From: Nocardia pneumoniae NBRC 100136
Lineage (GTDB): Bacteria; Actinomycetota; Actinomycetes; Mycobacteriales; Mycobacteriaceae
Direction of reading: 5' to 3'
DNA length: 64,000 nt
NCBI RefSeq assembly: GCF_000308755.1
Contig: NZ_BAGF01000023.1
Coordinates: forward strand, 62,001-126,000
The notes under the pieces were generated by a model. It made no database searches. It was not told the DNA's origin and saw nothing but the letters and a program-made list of their open reading frames with translations. The position numbers and the translations under genes are program-made. Below are positions 8,542 to 15,976 of this stretch, piece by piece. Each line of letters opens with the position of its first letter. The first letter of the stretch is position 1.

Positions 8542-9771
8542 TCACGCGCCGGACGCGGAAAGGTGCGCGGCGAGCAGTCGCACGCGCACCCTTTGTTCGG
8601 CGGTGGTCTCGTCGGGATGGTGGATCTCGATGCTGAGCCGGTCGTCGAAGGTGCTGATGATGATGGTGCCGCTCGGCTGCTGGAGCCGGTGTCCGGTCTT
8701 GTCCGGCTTGCCGAGCATGATCGAGCGGAAATCGGTGACCCGCAGCGCGTCCGGCACCCGTGGCCTGCGCACCCGGCCCCAGTTGGTGGCGAGCACGATT
8801 CCCGGCGCGCTCGGCGGAGGCCCCGCGGCGATCTCGGGTATGTGCAGCGGGGTCTGCTGCACGATGCCCGAGCGGAGCCCGGCGCGCAACGCGTCGCTGA
8901 TGCCGCGGGCCAGCTCCACCAGCGTCGCGCCGGAGGGCGGCACGAAATTCGCGAAGCCGAGGACGTTGGTGCCCTCGGTCATGCCGATCGGCGGCCGCAC
9001 CCGGGTACGCAGGTCGACCGAGTAGGTGTAGCTCAGCTCGGTCAGCGGCAGGCCGCGCAGTTCGGCCTCGGTGAGCAGGATCGCGGCGGAGGCGAGGCCG
9101 TTGATCGTGGTCTTCTCCCGGTGCCCGAGTTCGACCAGCGCCGCGGTCTGCCCCCGGGTCAGCCTGCAGCGGGCCGTGCGGGGCAGTTGGTAGTCGGAAT
9201 CCTCCTGGCGGCAGGTGATCTGAGCGACGCCGACCGGGCGGGGCGGCAGCGCGGGCGTGTCGCTCTTCTCGACGCCGCGCTCGCGCAGCAGCTCCTCCAC
9301 CGATCTGGGGAATCCGTGCGAGGCCAGGTCGGGCGGGCAGCCCCGGGTGAGGTCGGTGTAGCAGGACCACAGCTCGGCGAACACGGCCAGCGAATGGTAG
9401 GCATCCGCGATGCTGTGGTGGGTCACCAAGGTGACCCCCGCGTTTTCACCGTCGCGTACCACGCACAGCGTCCCGAGCGTTCTGCGCTGATCCAACTGGG
9501 CGCCGGTGAGCAACTGCTCGGGATCGCCGTCGGCGACCGAGATATCCGGCGGCGCTCCCGGTGCTTCGAGCAGCAGATGCCCGCCGTGCCCGTCCGATTC
9601 CAGGCGGGCGCCGAGGATGGGCCGGGCGCGGACCACGGCCTCGAACGCGGCCGACAGCGCGGTGAGATCCAACCGACCGGCCACCCGGATCGAATAGCCG
9701 ACGAGGACTTCGCTGTTGGCGAAGATCGCCTCGCTCGGCGCCAGCGGACGGATGACGGTTGCTGCGGTCAT
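8542..9771 (-). CDS. PapA-like acyltransferase (condensation-domain fold)
   Basis: This 409-residue protein is related to the PapA polyketide-associated acyltransferases, which transfer acyl chains from carriers or CoA to hydroxyl groups of lipids. The catalytic motif is THHSIADAYHS (about residues 115-125), matching the HHxxxD core of condensation domains and PapA5. The C-terminal half contains the structural region TNWGRVRRP. ATG 9771 is preceded by GGAGGAA with a 7-base spacer. The downstream P450 gene is probably co-transcribed, suggesting tailoring of a lipid or small secondary metabolite. No polyketide synthase is in the window, so the acceptor cannot be inferred. Confidence 0.82.
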   Translation of the reverse strand: MTAATVIRPLAPSEAIFANSEVLVGYSIRVAGRLDLTALSAAFEAVVRARPILGARLESDGHGGHLLLEAPGAPPDISVADGDPEQLLTGAQLDQRRTLGTLCVVRDGENAGVTLVTHHSIADAYHSLAVFAELWSCYTDLTRGCPPDLASHGFPRSVEELLRERGVEKSDTPALPPRPVGVAQITCRQEDSDYQLPRTARCRLTRGQTAALVELGHREKTTINGLASAAILLTEAELRGLPLTELSYTYSVDLRTRVRPPIGMTEGTNVLGFANFVPPSGATLVELARGISDALRAGLRSGIVQQTPLHIPEIAAGPPPSAPGIVLATNWGRVRRPRVPDALRVTDFRSIMLGKPDKTGHRLQQPSGTIIISTFDDRLSIEIHHPDETTAEQRVRVRLLAAHLSASGA

Positions 9772-9957
9772 GTCGCTTCCTCCACCTGAGCCTGTCGGAG
9801 AGGCTAGTCCGAAGCCCGGACGCGCCAGGCACTTTCGGCACCATCACCTCAGCTCTCTATCGAGCAAACGACCAGTGCTGTTTCGGATCGTTGCCACAAC
9901 GACACCTGCTCGCGACCGAGCGTCGACGTGGACGCCCGCGGATAGCCGGGACGCGTC

Positions 9958-9985
9958 TAGAGTGCTACTCTAGAGCCCTGCTCTA
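9958..9985. promoter_or_regulatory. Two overlapping palindromic operators (TCTAGAG repeated every 13 bp)
   Basis: TAGAGT-GCT-ACTCTA (9958-9972) and TAGAGC-CCT-GCTCTA (9971-9985) are two perfect 6-bp-arm dyads sharing two bases. Equivalently, TCTAGAG occurs three times at 9956, 9969 and 9982 with a 13-bp period. They end just before the GAGGAGG Shine-Dalgarno of the crotonase gene, so bound protein would block transcription. The co-transcribed TetR regulator is the likely ligand (inference). Confidence 0.7.
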
Positions 9986-9997
9986 GAGGAGGCTGTC

Positions 9998-10684
9998 ATG
10001 ACCGAACTCGTCACCTACCGGCTCGACGACGGTGTCGCCACGATCGCATTGGACGACGGCAAGGCGAATGTCATGTCCGAGAACATGATTCGCGACATCG
10101 CCGCCGCGCTGGACCGCGCCGAGGCGGATCGGGCTGTCGTCCTGCTCACCGGGCGGTCGCGCATGTTCTCCGCGGGCTACGACCTGGCGACCTTCTCTCG
10201 CTCACCGGGCGACATCCGCCGAACCCTGCGCGCGGGAGGCGAGCTGGTCCATCGACTGCTCGGATTTCCGTTTCCCGTGGTCGCCGCCTGCCCCGGGCAT
10301 GCGATCGCCCAGGGCGCATTCACGCTGCTGGCTACGGACGTGCGCTTCGGCGTCGCCGGGGAGTTCAAACTGGGCCTCAACGAGGTCGCGATCGGATTGA
10401 CCATTCCGCACTACGGAGTGGAGGTGGCGCGGCATCGGCTCACTGCGCCCGGATTCGACCGGGCCGCGAACACCGGAATCCTGGTCGGCCCCGAGCTGGC
10501 CAGGGAATGGGGATTTCTCGATGAGCTCGTCGCCGACGCGGACGAACTGCACACCCGCGCCACGGCGGAAGCGCGCCGGTTGACCGGAATCGACCTGGCG
10601 GCGCATGCGGCGACCAAGCTGCGGGTGCGCGCCCAGGTGCTCGCGGCGGTGCGATCCGGGATCGATACCGAGTTCAGGGCCTAA
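9998..10684 (+). CDS. Enoyl-CoA hydratase/isomerase family protein (crotonase fold)
   Basis: This 228-residue crotonase-fold enzyme is shorter than the usual 255-270 residues, having a short C-terminal region. The first oxyanion segment is FSAGYDLATF (about residues 55-64) and the second is PGHAIAQGAFTLLA (about 102-115). The LNEVAIG segment carries a Glu at the place of a catalytic acid in hydratases and isomerases. It would act on an acyl-CoA in fatty-acid or related degradation. It follows AGGAGG at 9987-9992 and directly precedes a TetR regulator in the same operon, which probably senses the acyl-CoA substrate. The exact reaction is not resolved. Confidence 0.85.
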   Translation: MTELVTYRLDDGVATIALDDGKANVMSENMIRDIAAALDRAEADRAVVLLTGRSRMFSAGYDLATFSRSPGDIRRTLRAGGELVHRLLGFPFPVVAACPGHAIAQGAFTLLATDVRFGVAGEFKLGLNEVAIGLTIPHYGVEVARHRLTAPGFDRAANTGILVGPELAREWGFLDELVADADELHTRATAEARRLTGIDLAAHAATKLRVRAQVLAAVRSGIDTEFRA

Positions 10685-10685
10685 C

Positions 10686-11273
10686 GTGGCCGCGGGCACC
10701 CGGGAGCGGATCTTGGCCGAGGCTACTGAACAGCTTCTGGCCAAGGGCTATGCGGCATTCACCGTGGCGGGCGTACGCGATCGGCTCGGCTTGTCCAGCG
10801 GCAGCATGTTCCACGCGTTCGCTTCCAAGGCCGAACTGGCGGCGGCGGTGTACGTCCGCGGCATGCTGAACTATCAGCGCACGGTGCTCGAGCGCCTCGA
10901 TGCTCCGGAGGCAGGCGCCGAGCAGGCGATCCGCGGGATGCTCGATGCTCATCTCGGTTGGGTCGAAGATCATCGCGAGCTCGCCCGCTTCCTGTTCGCC
11001 ACCCTGCCGGACGAGGTCGCGCGCGCCGTGGAACCCGAACTGGCTCAGCACAATCGGGCATTCTTTGCCGCGTTGGCGCGCCGGTACCGAGAACTGCTCG
11101 GCGAGGTGGACGTGGGTGATCACGGCTATCCGGTGGCGCATGCGATCTGCGTCGGACCGGCGCAGGAGTACTGCCGCCAATGGGTGCGCGGACGCGTCAC
11201 GGCGCCTCCGCGCGCGCTGGCGCCGATCTTGCAGGAGGCGGCCGTCGCCGCACTCGCGACGCTGACGCGATAG
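10686..11273 (+). CDS. TetR-family transcriptional regulator
   Basis: This 195-residue TetR-type repressor has an N-terminal helix-turn-helix (TVAGVRDRLGLSSGSMFHAF, about residues 24-43) and an all-helical ligand-binding domain. It starts at GTG 10686, one base after the crotonase stop, so the two are co-transcribed. The twin palindromes at 9958-9985 in front of the operon are its probable sites, giving autorepression with relief by a CoA ester (inference). Longer reading upstream would run into the crotonase and is not justified. Confidence 0.85.
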   Translation: MAAGTRERILAEATEQLLAKGYAAFTVAGVRDRLGLSSGSMFHAFASKAELAAAVYVRGMLNYQRTVLERLDAPEAGAEQAIRGMLDAHLGWVEDHRELARFLFATLPDEVARAVEPELAQHNRAFFAALARRYRELLGEVDVGDHGYPVAHAICVGPAQEYCRQWVRGRVTAPPRALAPILQEAAVAALATLTR

Positions 11274-11617
11274 CCGATCGGGTACCACGCGGCGGCCGCG
11301 CAAACGATGGCAGTGTGTTTCCGCAGGCGAGGGGAGGTGTCGGCAGGGGATCGACGTGATCGACAGGGTGCAAGAGCGCTATCCGCCTGGCGCAGGCCGA
11401 TTGCGTGGCTTGCCCGCGAGAGTCGTCGTCTTGCCGATGTTCGCGGGATTCGGCGCTGTGACAGGGAGACTCGCGACTGCGCCGGTACGGCGCGCGTTGG
11501 TGGCGTCACCGGCGGCGGAAGGTTGCCCGCGCAGCCGGATGTTCAGACCGGTTGCGCGGGGGCGGGACGTGATCGACAGTGGTTGTCGAGTTACGGGTGC
11601 GGCGACGGGAGGCCACC
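11274..11617. other. Intergenic stretch without a supported gene
   Basis: This 344-base gap separates the TetR gene from the amine oxidase. Open frames exist but have Arg/Gly-rich shadow-like composition. The only structure I see is a 14-base direct repeat, GACGTGATCGACAG, at 11353-11366 and 11566-11579. GGGAGG lies just before the ATG of the next gene. Confidence 0.6.
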
Positions 11618-12970
11618 ATGGACCGCGCGGACGTGGTTGTCGTCGGTGCAGGCTACGCGGGGCTGTGTGCGGCGCGTGCGTTGCGGGCGGCCGGACGCGA
11701 CGTCGTCGTCCTGGAAGCCGCTGATCGGGTCGGCGGCCGGACGCTCACCGCGCGAGTCGGCGACGGATGGGCCGTTGATCTGGGCGGACAGTGGATCTCG
11801 GGCGCGCACACCAGGTTCGCCGCGCTGGCCGAGGAGTACGGCGCCGCGACCTATGCGCCGCCGAGCGGGATCGACTTGCTGGTCGAAGGCGTGGTGCGGC
11901 GTCCGTTCACCGGCGCGCGTCCGCCACTGCCCACGCTCGTCCTGATAGTGCTGGCCCAGGCCATGTGGCGGCTGGAACGGATGGCCGCCCGCGTCGACCT
12001 GGCGCGCCCGTGGACCACGCCCGGCGCGGATCGCCTCGACGCGATGACGGCGGCGACCTGGTTGCGCCGGAATCTGCCCGAGCGGCGCGCTCGCCACCTG
12101 GCCGAGGTGATGATCGGCGAAGAGCTGTGCGTCGATGTCGGCAGCGTCTCGATGCTCGGGCTGCTGACCACGATCCGGTCGGCGGGCGGCGTCGACGCCG
12201 GGATCACGGCCGAGACGGTGACCCGGCTGTTCGTCGACGGAGCCGATGGACCCGCGATGGCCATCGGCGTGGAGTTGGGCCGGGCGCTGCGTCTCGGCGC
12301 TGCCGTCACGTCGATCCGGCAGCAGGCGGACGGCGTCCGTGTCGGCGGAGCGTTCGGTGCCGTGCACGCCGAGCACGTGATCGTCGCCGTGCCGCCGGCC
12401 ATCGCGGGACGCATCGCCTACGATCCGCCGCTGCCCGCGGCCCGCGACCAACTGACCCAGCGCGTGCCGATGGGGTCGGTGCTGAAATCGTTCGCTGTCT
12501 ACGAGCGGCCGTTCTGGCGCGAGGAAGGGCTCACCGGCCAGTCGCTGAACCCGCACGATCCGGTGCCGGTGAGCTTCGACGCCACCCGCCCCGGCGGGCC
12601 CGGTGTGCTCGGCGCGCTGGTTCCCGGTCGCGCCGCCCAGCGGCTCACCGCGCTGCCCGCATCCGAGCGGCGGGCCATGATCGTCGGTTCGCTCGTGCGA
12701 GCCTTCGGGCACGCCGCCCGCGACCCGATCGAGTGGCACGAAAAGATCTGGGCCGACGATCCGCACACTCGCGGCGGCTACGGCGCCTACTTCCCGCCCG
12801 GCGTGCTGACCACCTTGGGTTCGGCACTGCGGCAACCGGTCGGAGCGATCCACTGGGCGGGCAGCGAAACCGCCACGGAGTGGTCGGGCTACATCGAGGG
12901 AGCGATCCGCTCCGGTGAGCGCGCGGCGGCCGAAGTGCTGGCGTTACATCGATCCGTGACCGCGGCGTGA
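11618..12970 (+). CDS. Flavin monoamine oxidase family protein
   Basis: This 450-residue FAD-dependent amine oxidase would oxidise a primary or polyamine to an imine with release of hydrogen peroxide. The N-terminal dinucleotide motif VVVGAGYAGLCAARAL (about residues 6-21) is followed by LEAADRVGGRT and by the substrate-side motif DLGGQWISGAHTR. The C-terminal FAD-contact segment reads GAIHWAGSETATEWSGYIEGA. Both ends match the MAO/PuO family, and the length is normal. It is preceded by GGGAGG and probably forms its own transcript. There is no signal sequence, so it is cytoplasmic. The amine is unknown. Confidence 0.88.
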   Translation: MDRADVVVVGAGYAGLCAARALRAAGRDVVVLEAADRVGGRTLTARVGDGWAVDLGGQWISGAHTRFAALAEEYGAATYAPPSGIDLLVEGVVRRPFTGARPPLPTLVLIVLAQAMWRLERMAARVDLARPWTTPGADRLDAMTAATWLRRNLPERRARHLAEVMIGEELCVDVGSVSMLGLLTTIRSAGGVDAGITAETVTRLFVDGADGPAMAIGVELGRALRLGAAVTSIRQQADGVRVGGAFGAVHAEHVIVAVPPAIAGRIAYDPPLPAARDQLTQRVPMGSVLKSFAVYERPFWREEGLTGQSLNPHDPVPVSFDATRPGGPGVLGALVPGRAAQRLTALPASERRAMIVGSLVRAFGHAARDPIEWHEKIWADDPHTRGGYGAYFPPGVLTTLGSALRQPVGAIHWAGSETATEWSGYIEGAIRSGERAAAEVLALHRSVTAA

Positions 12971-13027
12971 CCGTCCGGGTAGCCGGAATGCTGGTTCGGG
13001 CCGACGCCGAGGGACCAGAATGAAGGG

Positions 13028-13477
13028 GTGTTCCAGCGGATCGTGGTGGGCTACGACGACTCACCCGGCGCCCGAGCCGCCTTGACGATGGCGCTCGACC
13101 TGGCGGCGGTGCACCGTTCCGCGCTCACCGTGGTGGCCGTCGAAGAGTATCTGCCGCACTACGGTCCGGTGGTCGGCGAGATCGAGGACGAGCGCTCGAT
13201 CGGCGAGCAGGCCTGCCGACGGTGGCTCAACGCCGCCGCCGCGGCCGCCGAACAGCGCGGCATCGCGGTGCAGGCGGAGCTTCGCGCGGGCCAGGCGGCG
13301 CGGGAACTGGCCACGGCCGCCGCGGAGCACGATGCCGACCTGCTGATTCTCGGCCGCAGCGGACACTCGGGCATCTGGGGCCGATTCATGGGCAGCACCG
13401 CGGAGAAGGCCGCCAGGCACGCGGGCTGCTCGGTTCTCGTCGCGCACGACGGCGACGGACGAGGCGAGCAGCGGTGA
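13028..13477 (+). CDS. Universal stress protein (UspA family)
   Basis: This 149-residue single-domain Usp protein starts at GTG 13028. The ATP-binding motif G-2X-G-9X-GS is present as GRSGHSGIWGRFMGSTAEK (about residues 118-136), which places it in the nucleotide-binding subgroup. The N-terminus IVVGYDDSPGARAAL is typical. Such proteins help survival in stasis, hypoxia or stress in mycobacteria. It follows the amine oxidase by 57 bases and precedes the fluoride-type leader. No operator is evident. Confidence 0.88.
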   Translation: MFQRIVVGYDDSPGARAALTMALDLAAVHRSALTVVAVEEYLPHYGPVVGEIEDERSIGEQACRRWLNAAAAAAEQRGIAVQAELRAGQAARELATAAAEHDADLLILGRSGHSGIWGRFMGSTAEKAARHAGCSVLVAHDGDGRGEQR

Positions 13478-13560
13478 GCGCAGGCGGGATGCGGCTTCGC
13501 CGATCCCGGGAACACCGGCGCCGCGCGGGTCGCGTCGCCGGTTGATTTATCCTGGTGTCC

Positions 13561-13630
13561 GCGCGGCGGTGGGGCTCGCCGCTCCGGTCATCCGGAACAA
13601 CCGCGGCATTCGCCGCCGACAGTCCCTACC
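13561..13630 (+). ncRNA. Fluoride riboswitch (crcB motif)-like leader with an extra hairpin
   Basis: Three elements of the crcB-motif RNA are readable. P1 is GGCG/CGCC enclosing GUGGGGCU (13565-13580), differing at two positions from the GGNGAUGGNNUUCGCC consensus. A second stem ACC-GCGGC-AUUC-GCCGC lies at 13600-13616. Then CGACAGUCCCUACC (13617-13630) follows, resembling the conserved UGAUGACUCCUAC end. The loop GGGGCU (13571-13576) can pair with AGUCCC (13621-13626) to form the family's pseudoknot. An additional TCCGG-TCAT-CCGGA hairpin (13583-13596) replaces the usual short joiner. A -10-like TTATCC lies just upstream. The aptamer ends 33 bases before crcB, whose product exports fluoride. 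Confidence 0.75.
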
Positions 13631-13663
13631 CGAACACCGCACCCGTTCGTGTAGGAGACATCC

Positions 13664-14146
13664 GTGCCCGGTGAACTGACCGAAGAACCGATCGAGACCG
13701 ACACCCTCGCGCCTGGTCGCGCTCTGTGGCGTACGCACGGCGTGGTACTGCTGGTCGTCGCCGCGGGCGGCGCGCTCGGCGCGCTGGCTCGCTATGGTCT
13801 CGCCCAGGGATTGCCCGCCCACCCGGGCCACTTTCCGGTGGCCACGTTCGTCACGAATGTCAGCGGTTGCTTTCTGATCGGCGTCCTCATGGTGGCGGTC
13901 ACCGAGATCTGGGCGGCGCACCGGCTGCTGCGCCCTTTCCTCGGCGTGGGCGTGCTCGGCGGATTCACCACTTTCTCCACCTACGCCAATGAGATCCGCG
14001 GTCTCCTCCAGCCCGGCACCGTCGCCGTCGCCTTCGCCTACTCGGCGGGCACATTGATCTGTGCCCTGCTTGCTACGGCCGCGGCGATGTGGCTCACCCG
14101 GGCCGGGTACGAGCGTCTGCGCCGCGCGCGGGTGGGGTCGGCATGA
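13664..14146 (+). CDS. crcB: Fluoride efflux transporter, first CrcB/Fluc subunit
   Basis: This 160-residue membrane protein starts at GTG 13664 after TAGGAGA. Four hydrophobic helices are readable after a polar N-terminus of about 25 residues. Fluc hallmarks include GGALGALARYGL, NVSGCFLIG and the signature GGFTTFSTYANE (about residues 101-112), which holds the pore Phe and Thr residues. Fluc channels are dual-topology homodimers or, as here, tandem-encoded heterodimers. The second subunit is at 14388-14756. The leader RNA at 13561-13630 probably turns the operon on with fluoride. Confidence 0.93.
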   Translation: MPGELTEEPIETDTLAPGRALWRTHGVVLLVVAAGGALGALARYGLAQGLPAHPGHFPVATFVTNVSGCFLIGVLMVAVTEIWAAHRLLRPFLGVGVLGGFTTFSTYANEIRGLLQPGTVAVAFAYSAGTLICALLATAAAMWLTRAGYERLRRARVGSA

Positions 14147-14391
14147 GCGCGGGGCTCGGTATTGCGGCCCGGGTAACCGCCGACGGGCCGCGAGGGCACA
14201 GCATGAGCGTCGGATCCGTCGGCGGCAGCCTGGTGAGCGCGGCGAGGTGGCGCGCCGAAGCGGCTCCGCGCGTCGGCGGTTCGGGCGCACACGGAGTAGC
14301 CGCGCAGGTCGATCGAGAACCCGCCATGACCCTCGCATGCGGCAGTGGCGGCCCGGGTGACCACGAGCATGCCGAGGAGGGCACCGCATGA
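14143..14391 (+). CDS. Possible small gene coupled between the two crcB genes
   Basis: An 82-codon frame begins in an ATGA overlap with the first crcB and ends in an ATGA overlap with the second, so translation could pass through all three without a gap. The product is Gly/Ala/Ser-rich with a His/Glu-rich tail and no membrane helix. It does not look like the DUF190 protein found between crcB genes in other actinobacteria. About three quarters of its codons end in G or C, less than in solid genes nearby. It could be an unknown partner, a spacer read-through, or chance. I give it low confidence. Confidence 0.35.
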   Translation: MSAGLGIAARVTADGPRGHSMSVGSVGGSLVSAARWRAEAAPRVGGSGAHGVAAQVDREPAMTLACGSGGPGDHEHAEEGTA

Positions 14392-14756
14392 GCGTGCTGC
14401 TCGTCGTCGTGGGCGGCGCGATCGGAGCGCCGCTGCGGTACCTCATCGACCGCGCGGTACAGGATCGCCGCGACAGCCTGTTCCCGTGGGGCACATTCCT
14501 GGTCAACGTGATCGGCTGCCTGCTGCTCGGTGGGCTCACCGGCGCGGGAACCGCGCTGGCGACGCCGCTGTTCGCCCTGCTGGGCACCGGATTCTGCGGG
14601 GCGCTGACCACCTACAGCACCTTCGGTTACGAGACCGTGCGGCTGGCCGAGCGAGGCGCGTATTTCTACGCGGCGATGAATATCGTGGTCAGCGTGGCCG
14701 CCGGACTGGCCGCCACCATATCCGCCTACGCCGTGGTGCACGCCGTGCTCGGCTGA
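14388..14756 (+). CDS. crcB: Fluoride efflux transporter, second CrcB/Fluc subunit
   Basis: This 122-residue, four-helix protein has the Fluc motifs GGAIGAPLRYLID, LVNVIGCLLLGG and CGALTTYSTFGYE. It lacks the N-terminal extension of its partner at 13664-14146. Paired crcB genes usually encode opposite-topology subunits that assemble as a heterodimer, exporting fluoride passively. An SD-like GAGGAGGG (14374-14381) precedes ATG 14388 with a 6-base spacer. It is the last gene of the fluoride operon; the following 200 bases contain only a metal-operator-like palindrome near the next gene. Confidence 0.93.
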   Translation: MSVLLVVVGGAIGAPLRYLIDRAVQDRRDSLFPWGTFLVNVIGCLLLGGLTGAGTALATPLFALLGTGFCGALTTYSTFGYETVRLAERGAYFYAAMNIVVSVAAGLAATISAYAVVHAVLG

Positions 14757-14922
14757 GGACGCGTGGTCGGCGCAGACGTGTGATCGGACATCGACAGGGC
14801 TTGTCGTCACTTTCCTTCGGCCGCCTCTGCTCCGGCGAAGCCGCGTGCTACGTGATCCAGCTCACTGAGTTGATCTACCGGAAGCCGGTCGGGGTGCGTT
14901 AAGCTGACCGAACTGATGCAGA

Positions 14923-14932
14923 TATGCGCATA
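14923..14932. promoter_or_regulatory. Palindrome TATGCGCATA before the CDF exporter
   Basis: A 10-bp perfect palindrome lies 30 bases upstream of the CDF transporter start, inside the AT-richest part of this gap. Its position and AT-flanked dyad are like ArsR/SmtB-type metal operators. No such regulator is encoded nearby, so the assignment is tentative. Confidence 0.35.
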
Positions 14933-14961
14933 CATTTCGGTGACGGGAAGGGGCTGAGTCA

Positions 14962-15975
14962 ATGGAACACGAGCACGGGCATGGCCATGCGCACGGACAC
15001 GGGGTGTCCCGTGACGCGGACCGCAGATGGCTGACCGTCGCGCTCGCCCTGATCGCCGGATTCATGGCGGTCGAGGTCGTGATCGGTGTGCTGGCGAACT
15101 CCTTGGCGCTGCTGTCCGACGCGGCGCACATGCTCACCGACGCCGCGGCCATCGTGCTCGCGCTCGCCGCGATCCGGCTCGCGGCCCGTCCTGCGAACGG
15201 CAAGTACACCTACGGCTACAAGCGCGCCGAGATCCTGTCGGCACAGGCCAATGGTGTCACGCTGCTCGTGCTGGCGGGCTGGCTCAGCTACGAGGCGGTG
15301 CGGCGGCTGCTGGAGCCGCCGGAGGTGACCGGCGGGCTCGTGCTGGCGACCGCGTTGGCGGGCGTCGCGGTCAATGTCGCGGCCACCTGGGCGATCAGCA
15401 AGGCCAACCGGTCCAGTCTCAACGTCGAGGGCGCCTTCCAGCACGTGCTCAACGACCTCTACGGATTCATCGCCACCGCGGTGGCCGGCTTGGTCGTGCT
15501 GACCACCGGATTCGCCAGGGCCGACGCCATCGCCACGCTGGTCGTGGTCGCCCTGATGGTCAAAGCGGGGCTCGGGCTGGTGCGCGAATCCAGCCGGATC
15601 TTCCTGGAGGCGGCGCCCGCGGGCGTCGATCCGGACCTGCTGGGGCGCAGGCTCGTCGACATCGCGGGCGTCGACGAGGTGCACGACCTGCACGTCTGGC
15701 AGATCACCTCCGGCGACATCGCGCTGTCGGCGCACGTGCTGGTCCGCCCCGGCGCCGACTGCCACGGGTTGCGTCAGCGGATCGAGCGGCTGCTCGACCA
15801 CGACTACGGCATCACCCACACCACGCTGCAGGTCGACCACAGCCACGGCGTCACCTCCTCGGCGGCCCCGGCAGCGCAGCGCCTTCTTCCGGTGCTCGAC
15901 GGCCACTGCGACGATGCCCACGGTCCGGTGCACCGCGACCGCCCGTCATCCGCGGCGGGAATCAGCGCATCCTGA
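14962..15975 (+). CDS. Cation diffusion facilitator family metal exporter
   Basis: This 337-residue CDF transporter exports a divalent metal, most often zinc, in exchange for protons. The N-terminus is His-rich (HEHGHGHAHGHG), as in zinc transporters of the CzcD/ZitB type. The metal-site motif LLSDAAHMLTDA is in helix II and HVLNDLYGF in helix V. The cytoplasmic C-terminal domain (about residues 210-295) carries HDLHVWQI and HTTLQVDH. The last 40 residues are a non-conserved His/Asp-containing tail. A TATGCGCATA palindrome precedes it. The metal specificity is inferred. Confidence 0.92.
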   Translation: MEHEHGHGHAHGHGVSRDADRRWLTVALALIAGFMAVEVVIGVLANSLALLSDAAHMLTDAAAIVLALAAIRLAARPANGKYTYGYKRAEILSAQANGVTLLVLAGWLSYEAVRRLLEPPEVTGGLVLATALAGVAVNVAATWAISKANRSSLNVEGAFQHVLNDLYGFIATAVAGLVVLTTGFARADAIATLVVVALMVKAGLGLVRESSRIFLEAAPAGVDPDLLGRRLVDIAGVDEVHDLHVWQITSGDIALSAHVLVRPGADCHGLRQRIERLLDHDYGITHTTLQVDHSHGVTSSAAPAAQRLLPVLDGHCDDAHGPVHRDRPSSAAGISAS

Positions 15976-15976
15976 T

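Noticed and set aside
11353..11579. 14-base direct repeat GACGTGATCGACAG in the gap before the amine oxidase
   Set aside because: Only 14 bases, no dyad or neighbouring element; not enough to call a site.
11307..11945. Plus-strand frame overlapping the amine oxidase start
   Set aside because: Composition is shadow-like and it runs into a clear FAD enzyme in another frame.
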